DNA from: CAYQQR01 sp964420035
Lineage (GTDB): Bacteria; Bacteroidota; Bacteroidia; Bacteroidales; SM23-62
DNA: 64,000 bases
Reading direction: 5' to 3'
Assembly: GCA_964420035.1 (NCBI GenBank)
Contig: CAYQQR010000011.1
Span: 27,994-91,993, forward strand
The notes under the pieces are model-generated. The model made no database searches. It was not told the origin of the DNA and was given only the letters and a program-made list of their open reading frames with translations. The position numbers were made by a program, and so were the translations under genes. Positions 29,250-37,952 of the stretch are shown one piece after another (positions within the stretch are counted from its first letter, which is position 1; the number at the start of each line of letters is the position of its first letter).

Positions 29250-32200
29250 GATCCTTTCTTTCCGGCAAAGATGGAAAAATCCTGCATCAGACCATAATCC
29301 AGAACATCATAGTCCAGCCCCGCCGGTTGTTGCTCCGGTGCATATTTAAAACTCCAGGGTGTTACAATGCCCCTCCGTTGCACGTTGTGGTGGGGGCCCA
29401 GGATATTTTTCAGGCTTCCGTAAACTTCAACGGTCAGAACCATGTCTTGTCCTGATTTGAACGGGCCGGGAATTTCAAGACTGTAAGGGGGTGACTGGAT
29501 GATCCCCGCCTCTTCTCCATTGAGCAGGACCCGGGCTACGGTTCCCTTCCATTCTTCCAGCTTCACCTTAAGATAATCTGCTTCCCGGTCCAGTACCAGG
29601 TCTTTCCGATAGGCTACCTTATCCGAATAAAAGGGGTAACCCTGTTCCTTCCATGAACCCGTTGACAATTCATCATCCGGGACTACGATCCATCCTTCCT
29701 TATCAGGAACAAGGCGAAAGGAACCGGTGATGAACACCGGGGCGATCTCGGCATAGATGGACATGGGCCGTATCCCGTAACTGATGGTATTGGCACCCGG
29801 TTTAACCTGGTCACGGATATCATATACCCCGAAGGAAGGATCCAGGTACCACCGGTCGGGTTCGGATTCTATAACCGCTCCGTTGATCCGGACCGTGAAA
29901 AGCCCGGGCCGTTCGACCACGGCATGGAGTTTTTCAGCCTGAAAATCTTCGGCAAGCCGAAATGAAAAATCCAGGCGGTAGCCGCTGCCTGTAGAAAAGG
30001 TATCCCGGTCCACTATCCTGGTTTTGTATTGCACCGAGGAGACCCAGGGATTCTCGCCGAATCCGTGTTCCTGCCAGATCTTCTGACCTGCTTTGTAGAA
30101 AAAATGACGGCCCATGTCCTTGCCGCCCATATACAGTTCACAATAATCCAGCACCAGAATATTGTCCTCCTTCCGGGTAATTTCGAGCTCGCCCTCTGGC
30201 CGAAAAATTCTATAATCCGGCATCTCTTTTACAGGATATTCCCGGGCTGTTTTCTCATTTGCGAGGTATAAAAGTAAACTGCCTGACGGGGGGATTGTGT
30301 AGTGAACTTCCTTTTGCTGTTTATTCCCTGTAAAGGGATACTGCCTGATCGTACCTTCCATGGCATCCAGCTCCAGTATGGATGTAGCACCCGTAAAGAA
30401 GGAACCTTCCATGGTCTGGTCGCCTGAAGAATTGACCAGGAAGAGCAGTTCTCCGTCTTCGAGCTGCCTTCTGTGATGGTAAAAGCGGTATTCAGGCTCT
30501 TCGCCGGTAACAACGCGGATCGTTGTGGGAAGCATCAGTTCGATCTCCTGTTGATCCGGCAGGTCCTTTTCACTGGTGCACAGACTGCCGTACTGCTCTA
30601 TGAGCCCGGCCGGTTTTGATGATGATTCACCGTCTACCCGGTCCGGGACGCCTGCAAACGAGAGCAGTTTCCCTCCTTCTTCCAGAAACTGGCCGAGCAG
30701 GTTTACCGTATGTTCGTCCAGACTTTCCACACCCGGGGGAAGAGCGACGGTCCTGTAGGATCGCCCGCCCACTGTAAAACGTCCGTCCCGGACCGATCCA
30801 TGCTCGCGGAAGATGTTTTCGCATCCCAGGTCATATTCCACATGATATCGTTCCAGCTCCTCCAGGAAGGCTTCAAAGCGTTCTCCGAGTTCATCCATAC
30901 GGGTATTCTCCCTGCCGGGAACATAATACATCCATGCAGTTGTGGTAGGCTCGATAACCAATACGTCATGATGCATGCTGCCGGAGGAAAGCACCAGGGA
31001 TAATCGCGCGAAATAATCATTCTGATAAGAATAGACTTCCCACCATGGATCATGACGGGAAAAGGATTGTGGAAAATCATGCTTCCGGTCACCCAGGATA
31101 CTCTCATAAGAGAGATGCTGGTTCATGAGATTAACACCCTGGGAATATTCCCAGTCCCCGTTCCGTTTGAGATCCTTAAAGCTTATCTCCCAACCGGCAC
31201 CCCCGTAGGTTTCGCTCAGGGTTCTGGGCCGGTTCAACTGGTTGGCCACCGACTGCAGTTCCTTGCCGGCACGGGTATTCCCGAACTGGTCGGGCCGGCC
31301 GGTCCAGGTATTGAACAGCATATCTATACCGGGTACCTGGTGCCAGGCGTACATGGCCATGTTGTCCCCACCGTGCTCCGGATTGGGCCAGCCGTGCTCC
31401 CAGTAATGACCGGTCCACAAAAGCCCTTTTGATTCCGTATATTCCCACCAGGGTTTGGACCAGCGCTCTATAAACAGTTCTAAAAGAACCGTGTAATAGT
31501 TGTGACGGACCTTTTTCCATTCACCCGTCTCTTCAAGAAGATAAGGCAGGTTATCCTGCAGTTCGTATCCCCAGCGTTCCGAAAAATAATCAAAGAGATC
31601 AGGGGTATAACGAAGGGATTTGTTCAGGGGAGGCCTGATATTGGGTTCATCCGTGAAGATCCCGGGAACCTGCCGGCCGAACTGTCCTCCAATATGTTCT
31701 TCATAGCCTTCCATGGTAAGCTCGATAAATTTTTCCGTAACCCCGGGCTTAATGAGGTCGACATAGGAAAAACCACCGTACCACTTCGGGTTCCTTCCAC
31801 TGTCCCTGTAATCGACCCGGTGGAACATAAGAAAATCTCCCTCTTTCCCCATGAATTCATCCTGCAGGCTTGTGATGTTCTGCCAGGTCCCGTCTTCCTG
31901 CTTGTGGAATACAAACATCAGCTTCCGGGTATCTTCAAACTGAAATTTTTCCCGGTAAGTGGCCAGAAGCCCCTGTCCCTCGCTTACAGCCTCCGGCATT
32001 TCAGCAGGCACATGTCCGCCGCCAAAACCGCTGGGAAAGGAATTCTCATCATAAAGCCACACAAAGAGGCCCAGCTCTTTACCTTTTTCCACCGAATAGG
32101 CCACCAGTTCGTGCCATTCTTCGGACAGATATTCGGTGATCAGTCCGTAACGGGGATGGATGAATACGCCACCAAAGCCTTTTTCCTTATAATCTTCAAG

Positions 32201-32404
32201 ATGCCGGTCGATCTTTTCCTTGCTCATCCTGTAATTCCAGACCCAGAAAGGAGCCGCACGAAAAGCAGCGGGCGGATCAACAAAATGCTTTTCAATCTCC
32301 TCAAAGGAAGTGAAATGAGTGTTGTAATCAATTCGTTCCTTTTCTTTGTTGCATGAAGAAAGGAACACGATTAAAACAATATGTGAAATCAATATTTTAT
32401 TCAT
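29246..32404 (-). CDS. GH106-like glycosyl hydrolase lipoprotein
   Basis: 1,052 residues from the ATG at 32404 (a TTG upstream at 32428 is less likely). Lipoprotein signal with lipobox VFLSSC. Family signatures: FVDPPAAFRAAPFWVWN, GGVFIHPRYGLITEYLSEEW and WLYDENSFPSGFGGGHVP, typical of large GH106-like/alpha-L-rhamnosidase proteins with a TIM barrel. A C-terminal galactose-binding-like sandwich includes LKVKLEEWKGTVARVLLNGEE. It sits 31 nt downstream of a GH78 gene and overlaps kynU. Sequence similarity to the 13748-17293 protein is only at motif level, so substrate may differ. Confidence 0.82.
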   Translation of the reverse strand: MNKILISHIVLIVFLSSCNKEKERIDYNTHFTSFEEIEKHFVDPPAAFRAAPFWVWNYRMSKEKIDRHLEDYKEKGFGGVFIHPRYGLITEYLSEEWHELVAYSVEKGKELGLFVWLYDENSFPSGFGGGHVPAEMPEAVSEGQGLLATYREKFQFEDTRKLMFVFHKQEDGTWQNITSLQDEFMGKEGDFLMFHRVDYRDSGRNPKWYGGFSYVDLIKPGVTEKFIELTMEGYEEHIGGQFGRQVPGIFTDEPNIRPPLNKSLRYTPDLFDYFSERWGYELQDNLPYLLEETGEWKKVRHNYYTVLLELFIERWSKPWWEYTESKGLLWTGHYWEHGWPNPEHGGDNMAMYAWHQVPGIDMLFNTWTGRPDQFGNTRAGKELQSVANQLNRPRTLSETYGGAGWEISFKDLKRNGDWEYSQGVNLMNQHLSYESILGDRKHDFPQSFSRHDPWWEVYSYQNDYFARLSLVLSSGSMHHDVLVIEPTTTAWMYYVPGRENTRMDELGERFEAFLEELERYHVEYDLGCENIFREHGSVRDGRFTVGGRSYRTVALPPGVESLDEHTVNLLGQFLEEGGKLLSFAGVPDRVDGESSSKPAGLIEQYGSLCTSEKDLPDQQEIELMLPTTIRVVTGEEPEYRFYHHRRQLEDGELLFLVNSSGDQTMEGSFFTGATSILELDAMEGTIRQYPFTGNKQQKEVHYTIPPSGSLLLYLANEKTAREYPVKEMPDYRIFRPEGELEITRKEDNILVLDYCELYMGGKDMGRHFFYKAGQKIWQEHGFGENPWVSSVQYKTRIVDRDTFSTGSGYRLDFSFRLAEDFQAEKLHAVVERPGLFTVRINGAVIESEPDRWYLDPSFGVYDIRDQVKPGANTISYGIRPMSIYAEIAPVFITGSFRLVPDKEGWIVVPDDELSTGSWKEQGYPFYSDKVAYRKDLVLDREADYLKVKLEEWKGTVARVLLNGEEAGIIQSPPYSLEIPGPFKSGQDMVLTVEVYGSLKNILGPHHNVQRRGIVTPWSFKYAPEQQPAGLDYDVLDYGLMQDFSIFAGKKGS

Positions 32405-32435
32405 GGCTATAAATTTTACGATCCGCAATCCGCAA

Positions 32436-35303
32436 TTACCTGGCCTTCCTTCCGTTCACCCAAAGCTCTTTTCCTGCAAGCGCTCCTTTGGGTTCCACGA
32501 TGTATTCCACACCGGGGGGTATTTCGCACTGCACCACTAATTTATCCTTGTCCCGATGCCAGGATACCCGGATCTCACCTTTGGGGTGGGGCACCGTTCC
32601 CGAGGCCCAGCTTATTCCCTCCGCTCGCGGAGCGATCCTGACTCTTTCGGGTTCTGTAAAATCCGGGTAACCTAAGTCGACTCCCAGGATATAAGAGGAC
32701 ATGACAAAGGTGGGCCCACCGCTCCAGGCATGACTAAGGGTGCCCTGTCCCCCGTCCCTGCCGTCACCGAAGTTTTCCCACGCGGTATCATTGTATTTCA
32801 GGATCATGGGGGACCAGTATTTCCGGATGAAATCCTCTGCAATACCGGTATAACCCAGCTTGCACAGGGCACTTAAAATATAAAATCCCCCGTAGGGAGT
32901 TGCCCGTCTTTGACGGTCCCGATCCCCGATATCGACCAGGGTACGTTCAAAATACACCCTGAGCCTTTTATCCTGTTCCGGCGTGGAGATACCCCACAAC
33001 ACGGGCCAGGCACTCGATATGGGATAGTGATGATCGATCTGCTTCCCGTCTTTGAAACCATCGTGAAAAGCACCGGCCTTTTCATCCCAGCACAGCACCT
33101 GTATTCGTTCTTCCAGTTCCGTTGCTTTCTCCCGAAGTTCATCCCTGTCGCCATGCTTCCCCAGGCGGTCCGCCACATAGGCCAGGGAACGGAAGGAACG
33201 GGCGATCAGGGCCTGCATGCTTGTCAGCAGGGCATTCTTGTCGATCCCGGTCCATTCTATAAAGGCCCTGCCATGCCCATACAATCCGTTCTCCTGCTTA
33301 CTGTCTTCAAGACGATCCAGCATAATTTTGTATCCCGGGTAATATTCGCGGGCGAATTTCAGGTCGCCGGTGCGGTTGATCACCCAGGCATAGGCTTCAA
33401 GGGTCAACAGGGGATAATCCGACATATGATTGACGCTGGCATATACCTGCTCAGTTTCCGGGATCATCAAATCCCTGTACATATCCGCTAAGATGGTAAT
33501 GCTTTTTTTCATGAGCCGGCTGTCGCCGCTGCCGGCCAGTGTAATTGCATATTCCGGTAAAGCATCCCCGGCATACAATCCTCTTTCCCGGAAGGGGGTG
33601 TCGGTATAGGAATCTTCGGCACAAACCCTGAGGGTCCTCCATCCCAGCTCCCATATTTCTTTGAACATGGGATCGGAGCAACGAAATGTTCCTTTCTTGT
33701 CAAAGGGATAGATCTGGGACACCATACCCGTCCTCATGATCGTTACCGGTCCGCTGTGCCGGCTGATGTTCAGTTGTATAAACCGTGCCCCGTAAGGTTT
33801 AAAGCTTTCGAACCGGTTCTTTCCGCCCCTGGCAATATGGCGGACCCCCGTGTACAATCCCGCCCGTTTAAGGATGTAGGGGCGGTTGCCCAGGGTATCT
33901 TCCGCAAATCCCAGGTCAAAGACCGTTCCCCGGGGTGCTTCGTAATCTATGAACAGCCTTCCCAGGGTTTTTTGACCCATGTCAAAAACGAAAGCGGCAG
34001 GAAAAGTATCCTCAACCTGCAGTCCGGTTACCCGGTGGGTCTGGGAAGGCAGTTCTTCTTCGAAACAGGACCACGCTATCTCCCATGCCGGATTGCCGGC
34101 GGTTTTGCCCCGTTCCTTCCCGGTCCATCGGGCAGATAAGTCGGGAAGATCCCCGGGATCCTCAAAGGGCAGGGGCAATTGTCTTACCGAATCTTCCTCT
34201 GCAGCCAAAAAAGGACCCGCTGTTTTAAAGATATAGGGCGAGCTTTCTTCCTTACCGGCCGATACGATCAATCCTTTATCCCGGGGCAAAGCCACATAAA
34301 ACTCCCAGCTGGCCCAAACCACATCGTACTTGATGAAGAAGAAATTCCATCCTCTTTTCAGTTCCAGCATGATATCATTTCGATTGGGTTTACCGGGTTC
34401 GATCCCCACGCCCTGTATCGGTCCTTTCCCGTTCAACCAGAATTCACCCCACCACATTCCTGCTTTAACATTCTGTCTTTTGGGAGAATAGATATAGGTA
34501 TAGGCAAAAACTCTTTTATTGGCCGTGAATTCCTGCCGGGTGCGATCTTTGGTCTTGACCCTGAACGAATACAGCTCTTCATCAGTACTGAGCTTATATT
34601 TTCCGGTCAGGTAAAGCGGCAGCCGTTCATTTTGGGTCAGGTGGGGTATCTGCCTGGGTAAGAGGGATCCCCAGTGATCCTGTCCCGGAACGGGGATCAC
34701 TTTTTTCCACAGGTCAAGATCAGACCGGGGATCGTAGAGGCTTGCCGGGTCTTTTCTTGCATCATGGATCTCCACGGCCCCGGTGGCGAAGGACATCTTG
34801 GGTGCCTGCCGGTCGTATGCATTCAGTTCCACGCATTTCCAGTTTCCCGGTGTGGAAAGATCGAAGCTGCGGCCGGTGGGTGTGCTGACTTCCCCCCAGG
34901 CGATAAAACCACCCCTGCTCAGCGGCAACTGGAAGGTATTCATCCCGTTGGACAGGGCCTTTACCGTAATGCAATTTTTACCTCGCTGCAGGTAGGGAGC
35001 AATATTATAACTGTCGTACTCGGGATGCTCGGGATAACCCCGGGAGGGACCGAAATTGATGAAGTGACCGTTCACGATCAGATGGTAGCGTGAATCTGCA
35101 AACAAATGGATCTCCGCATTTTTTATCAGGCTATCCTGCAATTGGAAATCATAGCGGAACAGGGCGTAATCGTTCCTTTCAAGTCCCGTGCTATCGTGCC
35201 AGACAAACAGTGCATCCGTATACGGGGCCGGCCGGTCACATGCAATTGCGAATGACAGTATGAGTAGGGTAAAAATGGATCCAATCTGTTTCATAAGACT
35301 CAT
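32436..35303 (-). CDS. GH78-like alpha-L-rhamnosidase lipoprotein
   Basis: 955 residues; a second ATG at 35294 (MKQIGSIF) is an equally good start. Lipobox SFAIAC. N-terminal beta-sandwiches (ADSRYHLIVNGHFINFGPSRG) precede the (alpha/alpha)6 domain. The catalytic-acid region reads EDSYTDTPFRERGLYAGDA rather than the classical TDCPQRDERLGWTGDA, and the base region is TAWENFGDG. This marks a divergent GH78-like subgroup, different from the classical one at 44295. It is the first gene of the GH78-GH106-kynU-AKR operon, divergent from the six-hairpin pair. Confidence 0.85.
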   Translation of the reverse strand: MSLMKQIGSIFTLLILSFAIACDRPAPYTDALFVWHDSTGLERNDYALFRYDFQLQDSLIKNAEIHLFADSRYHLIVNGHFINFGPSRGYPEHPEYDSYNIAPYLQRGKNCITVKALSNGMNTFQLPLSRGGFIAWGEVSTPTGRSFDLSTPGNWKCVELNAYDRQAPKMSFATGAVEIHDARKDPASLYDPRSDLDLWKKVIPVPGQDHWGSLLPRQIPHLTQNERLPLYLTGKYKLSTDEELYSFRVKTKDRTRQEFTANKRVFAYTYIYSPKRQNVKAGMWWGEFWLNGKGPIQGVGIEPGKPNRNDIMLELKRGWNFFFIKYDVVWASWEFYVALPRDKGLIVSAGKEESSPYIFKTAGPFLAAEEDSVRQLPLPFEDPGDLPDLSARWTGKERGKTAGNPAWEIAWSCFEEELPSQTHRVTGLQVEDTFPAAFVFDMGQKTLGRLFIDYEAPRGTVFDLGFAEDTLGNRPYILKRAGLYTGVRHIARGGKNRFESFKPYGARFIQLNISRHSGPVTIMRTGMVSQIYPFDKKGTFRCSDPMFKEIWELGWRTLRVCAEDSYTDTPFRERGLYAGDALPEYAITLAGSGDSRLMKKSITILADMYRDLMIPETEQVYASVNHMSDYPLLTLEAYAWVINRTGDLKFAREYYPGYKIMLDRLEDSKQENGLYGHGRAFIEWTGIDKNALLTSMQALIARSFRSLAYVADRLGKHGDRDELREKATELEERIQVLCWDEKAGAFHDGFKDGKQIDHHYPISSAWPVLWGISTPEQDKRLRVYFERTLVDIGDRDRQRRATPYGGFYILSALCKLGYTGIAEDFIRKYWSPMILKYNDTAWENFGDGRDGGQGTLSHAWSGGPTFVMSSYILGVDLGYPDFTEPERVRIAPRAEGISWASGTVPHPKGEIRVSWHRDKDKLVVQCEIPPGVEYIVEPKGALAGKELWVNGRKAR

Positions 35304-35427
35304 AATTAAAGATTACTGATTTCGAATTTCGGATTTTACACGTATAGGATCGGCGGCTTAATTTAGTTAATTTTAACACAATTCTAAAGATCCTCCAATG
35401 AAACCGACTATCCTCCTTCTTAACAAA

Positions 35428-37941
35428 ATGAACAAACAATCCAACTGTATTTTGTGGATGTTATTCCTGTTATTATCTTCCCTGGCCCGGGGGCAGGCCG
35501 GGCAGGTTGGCCTTTCACCTTCAGAAGACTCCCGGTATTACCAGCCCTTGGAACAGGTCTCCGTTTATTTCCCTGCAGATCACGGCCTGAAAGTATTTGA
35601 CGCGGACGGCAATATGTATCATCATTCCGGTACATCAGGGGACACGGAATTTACGGTCGGCGGTGCACTGGGCCGGCACCGCTGGGAGCTGTATGCACCG
35701 GACGGCAAGCTGGACGGGACAGGGATATTTGATGTCGACTGCCATACAGACATCAGGGATGCAGCCGGTACCTACAGTGAATACCTGGATATCCTGTACT
35801 GGTCGATGGTCAAGAATTGGGGAGAAAGCGGCATTGAACGGATCAACGGGAAGTTCTATAAACATTTCGTTCGCTGGTTGCGGGATCACGTTCACACCAT
35901 GAAGGGAATGAAATATTTTTACGGCGACCTGCAGTCGGGGATCGGTCTTTATGCCGACACCCAGCGGGAAGACGGCATGATCTGGGACAATGTATATCGC
36001 AGGACGCCGCCTTACAATCACTGGCAGTACCGTTTCAGCTACGGCGATTTTATCAGGGTACTGGAAGACGGATATTACGAGATGAAGCGGATCCCCGTTG
36101 AAAACGATGTGGAATATCTCTTCCTGGAAGGGATCTATTATACCTGGAAAGCCACCGGCGATGATGCCTGGATGAGATCCATGCTGGATCCTGCACGGGA
36201 AGCCGTTCATTACAGTCTTACGGACCCTTACCGCTGGTCGAGAAAATACGGCTTGCTGAAGCGCGGATTTACCATAGATACCTGGGATTTTCAATCTTCC
36301 ATCGATGTTGCCCGTACCGGAGATCCCATGGTGGTCCGGTTGGATACCACCAAATTCGGCATTATGTTCGGCGACAATACCGGTATGGCCAGGAGCCTGG
36401 AATACCTTGCAGAAATGCTGGAACATGCAGGTTTCTCGGAAGAAGCCTATAATTACCAACTGGAAGCCACCAAACTCAGGGAACGCTTGAATACCCTCTC
36501 CTGGCAGGGGGAATTCTATAAGCATCATGTGCCGGAAGATCCGTCCTTTAAGCGTGACCTGGGAGTGGACCCGGACAGCCAGGTTACCCTTTCCAATGCA
36601 TATTCCATTAACAGGAACATCGGCCATGTCAAGGCTAAGGCCATCATACAAACCTACATGCGGATCAGGGAGGAGATGCCCGAAAGTTCACCCGGGGAAT
36701 GGTATACCTGTTATCCTCCTTTTGAGAGAGGATTCGGGGATCATAACCAGAAATGGGACTATATGAATGGCGGTGTGACCACCATCGTTGCCGGGGAGCT
36801 GGCTCACGGGGCCTTCGAACACGGCTTTGAAGATTACGGGGTGGATATCCTGAACAGGACCCTGGAGCTTTCCAGGAAAACACAGGATTATCTTCACTGT
36901 ACCTATAAAGGGGCGATCGAACCGGAACCTTTAAGAAGCTTTACCCCCCTACCCCTGGATAAGGTAGCCAATGCCGATCTTAAGGGTACGGGAGCAGAAG
37001 GGGTGCCGGGCTGGACCGGAGAAGGTATCAACGACCTGCGTAACTTTCCAACCGGAAGCCAGACTTTCGGGGACATTCCCTTTGAGATCGCGGATCCTGC
37101 CCTGAATGGCAGAAGAGCGGTTCTGGCCATTTCGGGAGCGGAAGGCTATAAGAACACCGAGCGTCTCCCGGTGAACAAAAAGGCGGCTTCTGTATATGTT
37201 TTGCATGCCATCGGGCATGGCTCGGTCGCGGGCAAACTGGTTCTGGAATACCAGGACGGGGAACGCTTCATTGATGTGATCCATGGTTCCAAGATCTCCA
37301 ACTGGTGGTATCCCAGTGCCCCTTCCGGTCGTGGTGATCTGAATACAATAGTGGCCTGGAGGGGTGAGAATGCCATTACGAAGAATGTGGGAGCGGTTAT
37401 TTACGGACTGAACAATCCGCACCCGGAAAAAGAGATCCGTTCCATTTATTTTGAAGGAATGAACAACCCGACCAGGTGGATGGTCCTGGGTATAACCCTT
37501 TCGGATACCCCGGTATACTTCAGGCCCGGTATCGTTTCCTTCGGCATTCCTGACAATTGGGGTGCGGCTGCCCTGGTATATGCCCTCGTTGAAGGTCTGG
37601 CCGGAGTCAAAAACGAAGGGACCTGCTTTGATAAGGTAAAGGTATCCCCCCGATGGAGCGCTGCGGGGACGAACAAGGCGGATGTAAGCATCAAATATCC
37701 TGCCCGCGGGGGTTATGTCAGCTACCATTACGAAATGCAGGAGAACAAACTTCTGATGAATATCACAGGTAACTTTAACGAGTGTACCCTGGAATGCCTG
37801 CTTGAAGATGATCAGGTCCCGGAACAGGTAAAGGTCAACGATAAAGAAGTACCGGTAAAGCTCCGTTCAATTGAAGATTCCCGGTATATCCTGATACCGG
37901 TCAAGGACGGCGGGACGCAGTTCATTGAAGCTCATTTTTAG
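35428..37941 (+). CDS. Sec-exported six-hairpin glycosidase-like protein
   Basis: 837 residues from the ATG at 35428, which gives a standard signal peptide (MNKQSNCILWMLFLLLSSLARG). An ATG at 35398 adds ten residues. No characterised family could be named. Helix-rich repeats with aromatic/acidic motifs (YADTQREDGMIWDNVYRR, WKATGDDAWMRSMLDPAREA, FTIDTWDFQS, SSPGEWYTCYPPFERGFGD) suggest an (alpha/alpha)6 barrel, with beta-sandwich parts at both ends. The next gene, 11 nt downstream, is a clear paralogue. The intact motifs argue for an active enzyme; the substrate is unknown. Confidence 0.75.
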   Translation: MNKQSNCILWMLFLLLSSLARGQAGQVGLSPSEDSRYYQPLEQVSVYFPADHGLKVFDADGNMYHHSGTSGDTEFTVGGALGRHRWELYAPDGKLDGTGIFDVDCHTDIRDAAGTYSEYLDILYWSMVKNWGESGIERINGKFYKHFVRWLRDHVHTMKGMKYFYGDLQSGIGLYADTQREDGMIWDNVYRRTPPYNHWQYRFSYGDFIRVLEDGYYEMKRIPVENDVEYLFLEGIYYTWKATGDDAWMRSMLDPAREAVHYSLTDPYRWSRKYGLLKRGFTIDTWDFQSSIDVARTGDPMVVRLDTTKFGIMFGDNTGMARSLEYLAEMLEHAGFSEEAYNYQLEATKLRERLNTLSWQGEFYKHHVPEDPSFKRDLGVDPDSQVTLSNAYSINRNIGHVKAKAIIQTYMRIREEMPESSPGEWYTCYPPFERGFGDHNQKWDYMNGGVTTIVAGELAHGAFEHGFEDYGVDILNRTLELSRKTQDYLHCTYKGAIEPEPLRSFTPLPLDKVANADLKGTGAEGVPGWTGEGINDLRNFPTGSQTFGDIPFEIADPALNGRRAVLAISGAEGYKNTERLPVNKKAASVYVLHAIGHGSVAGKLVLEYQDGERFIDVIHGSKISNWWYPSAPSGRGDLNTIVAWRGENAITKNVGAVIYGLNNPHPEKEIRSIYFEGMNNPTRWMVLGITLSDTPVYFRPGIVSFGIPDNWGAAALVYALVEGLAGVKNEGTCFDKVKVSPRWSAAGTNKADVSIKYPARGGYVSYHYEMQENKLLMNITGNFNECTLECLLEDDQVPEQVKVNDKEVPVKLRSIEDSRYILIPVKDGGTQFIEAHF

Positions 37942-37952
37942 CATCCCGTGCC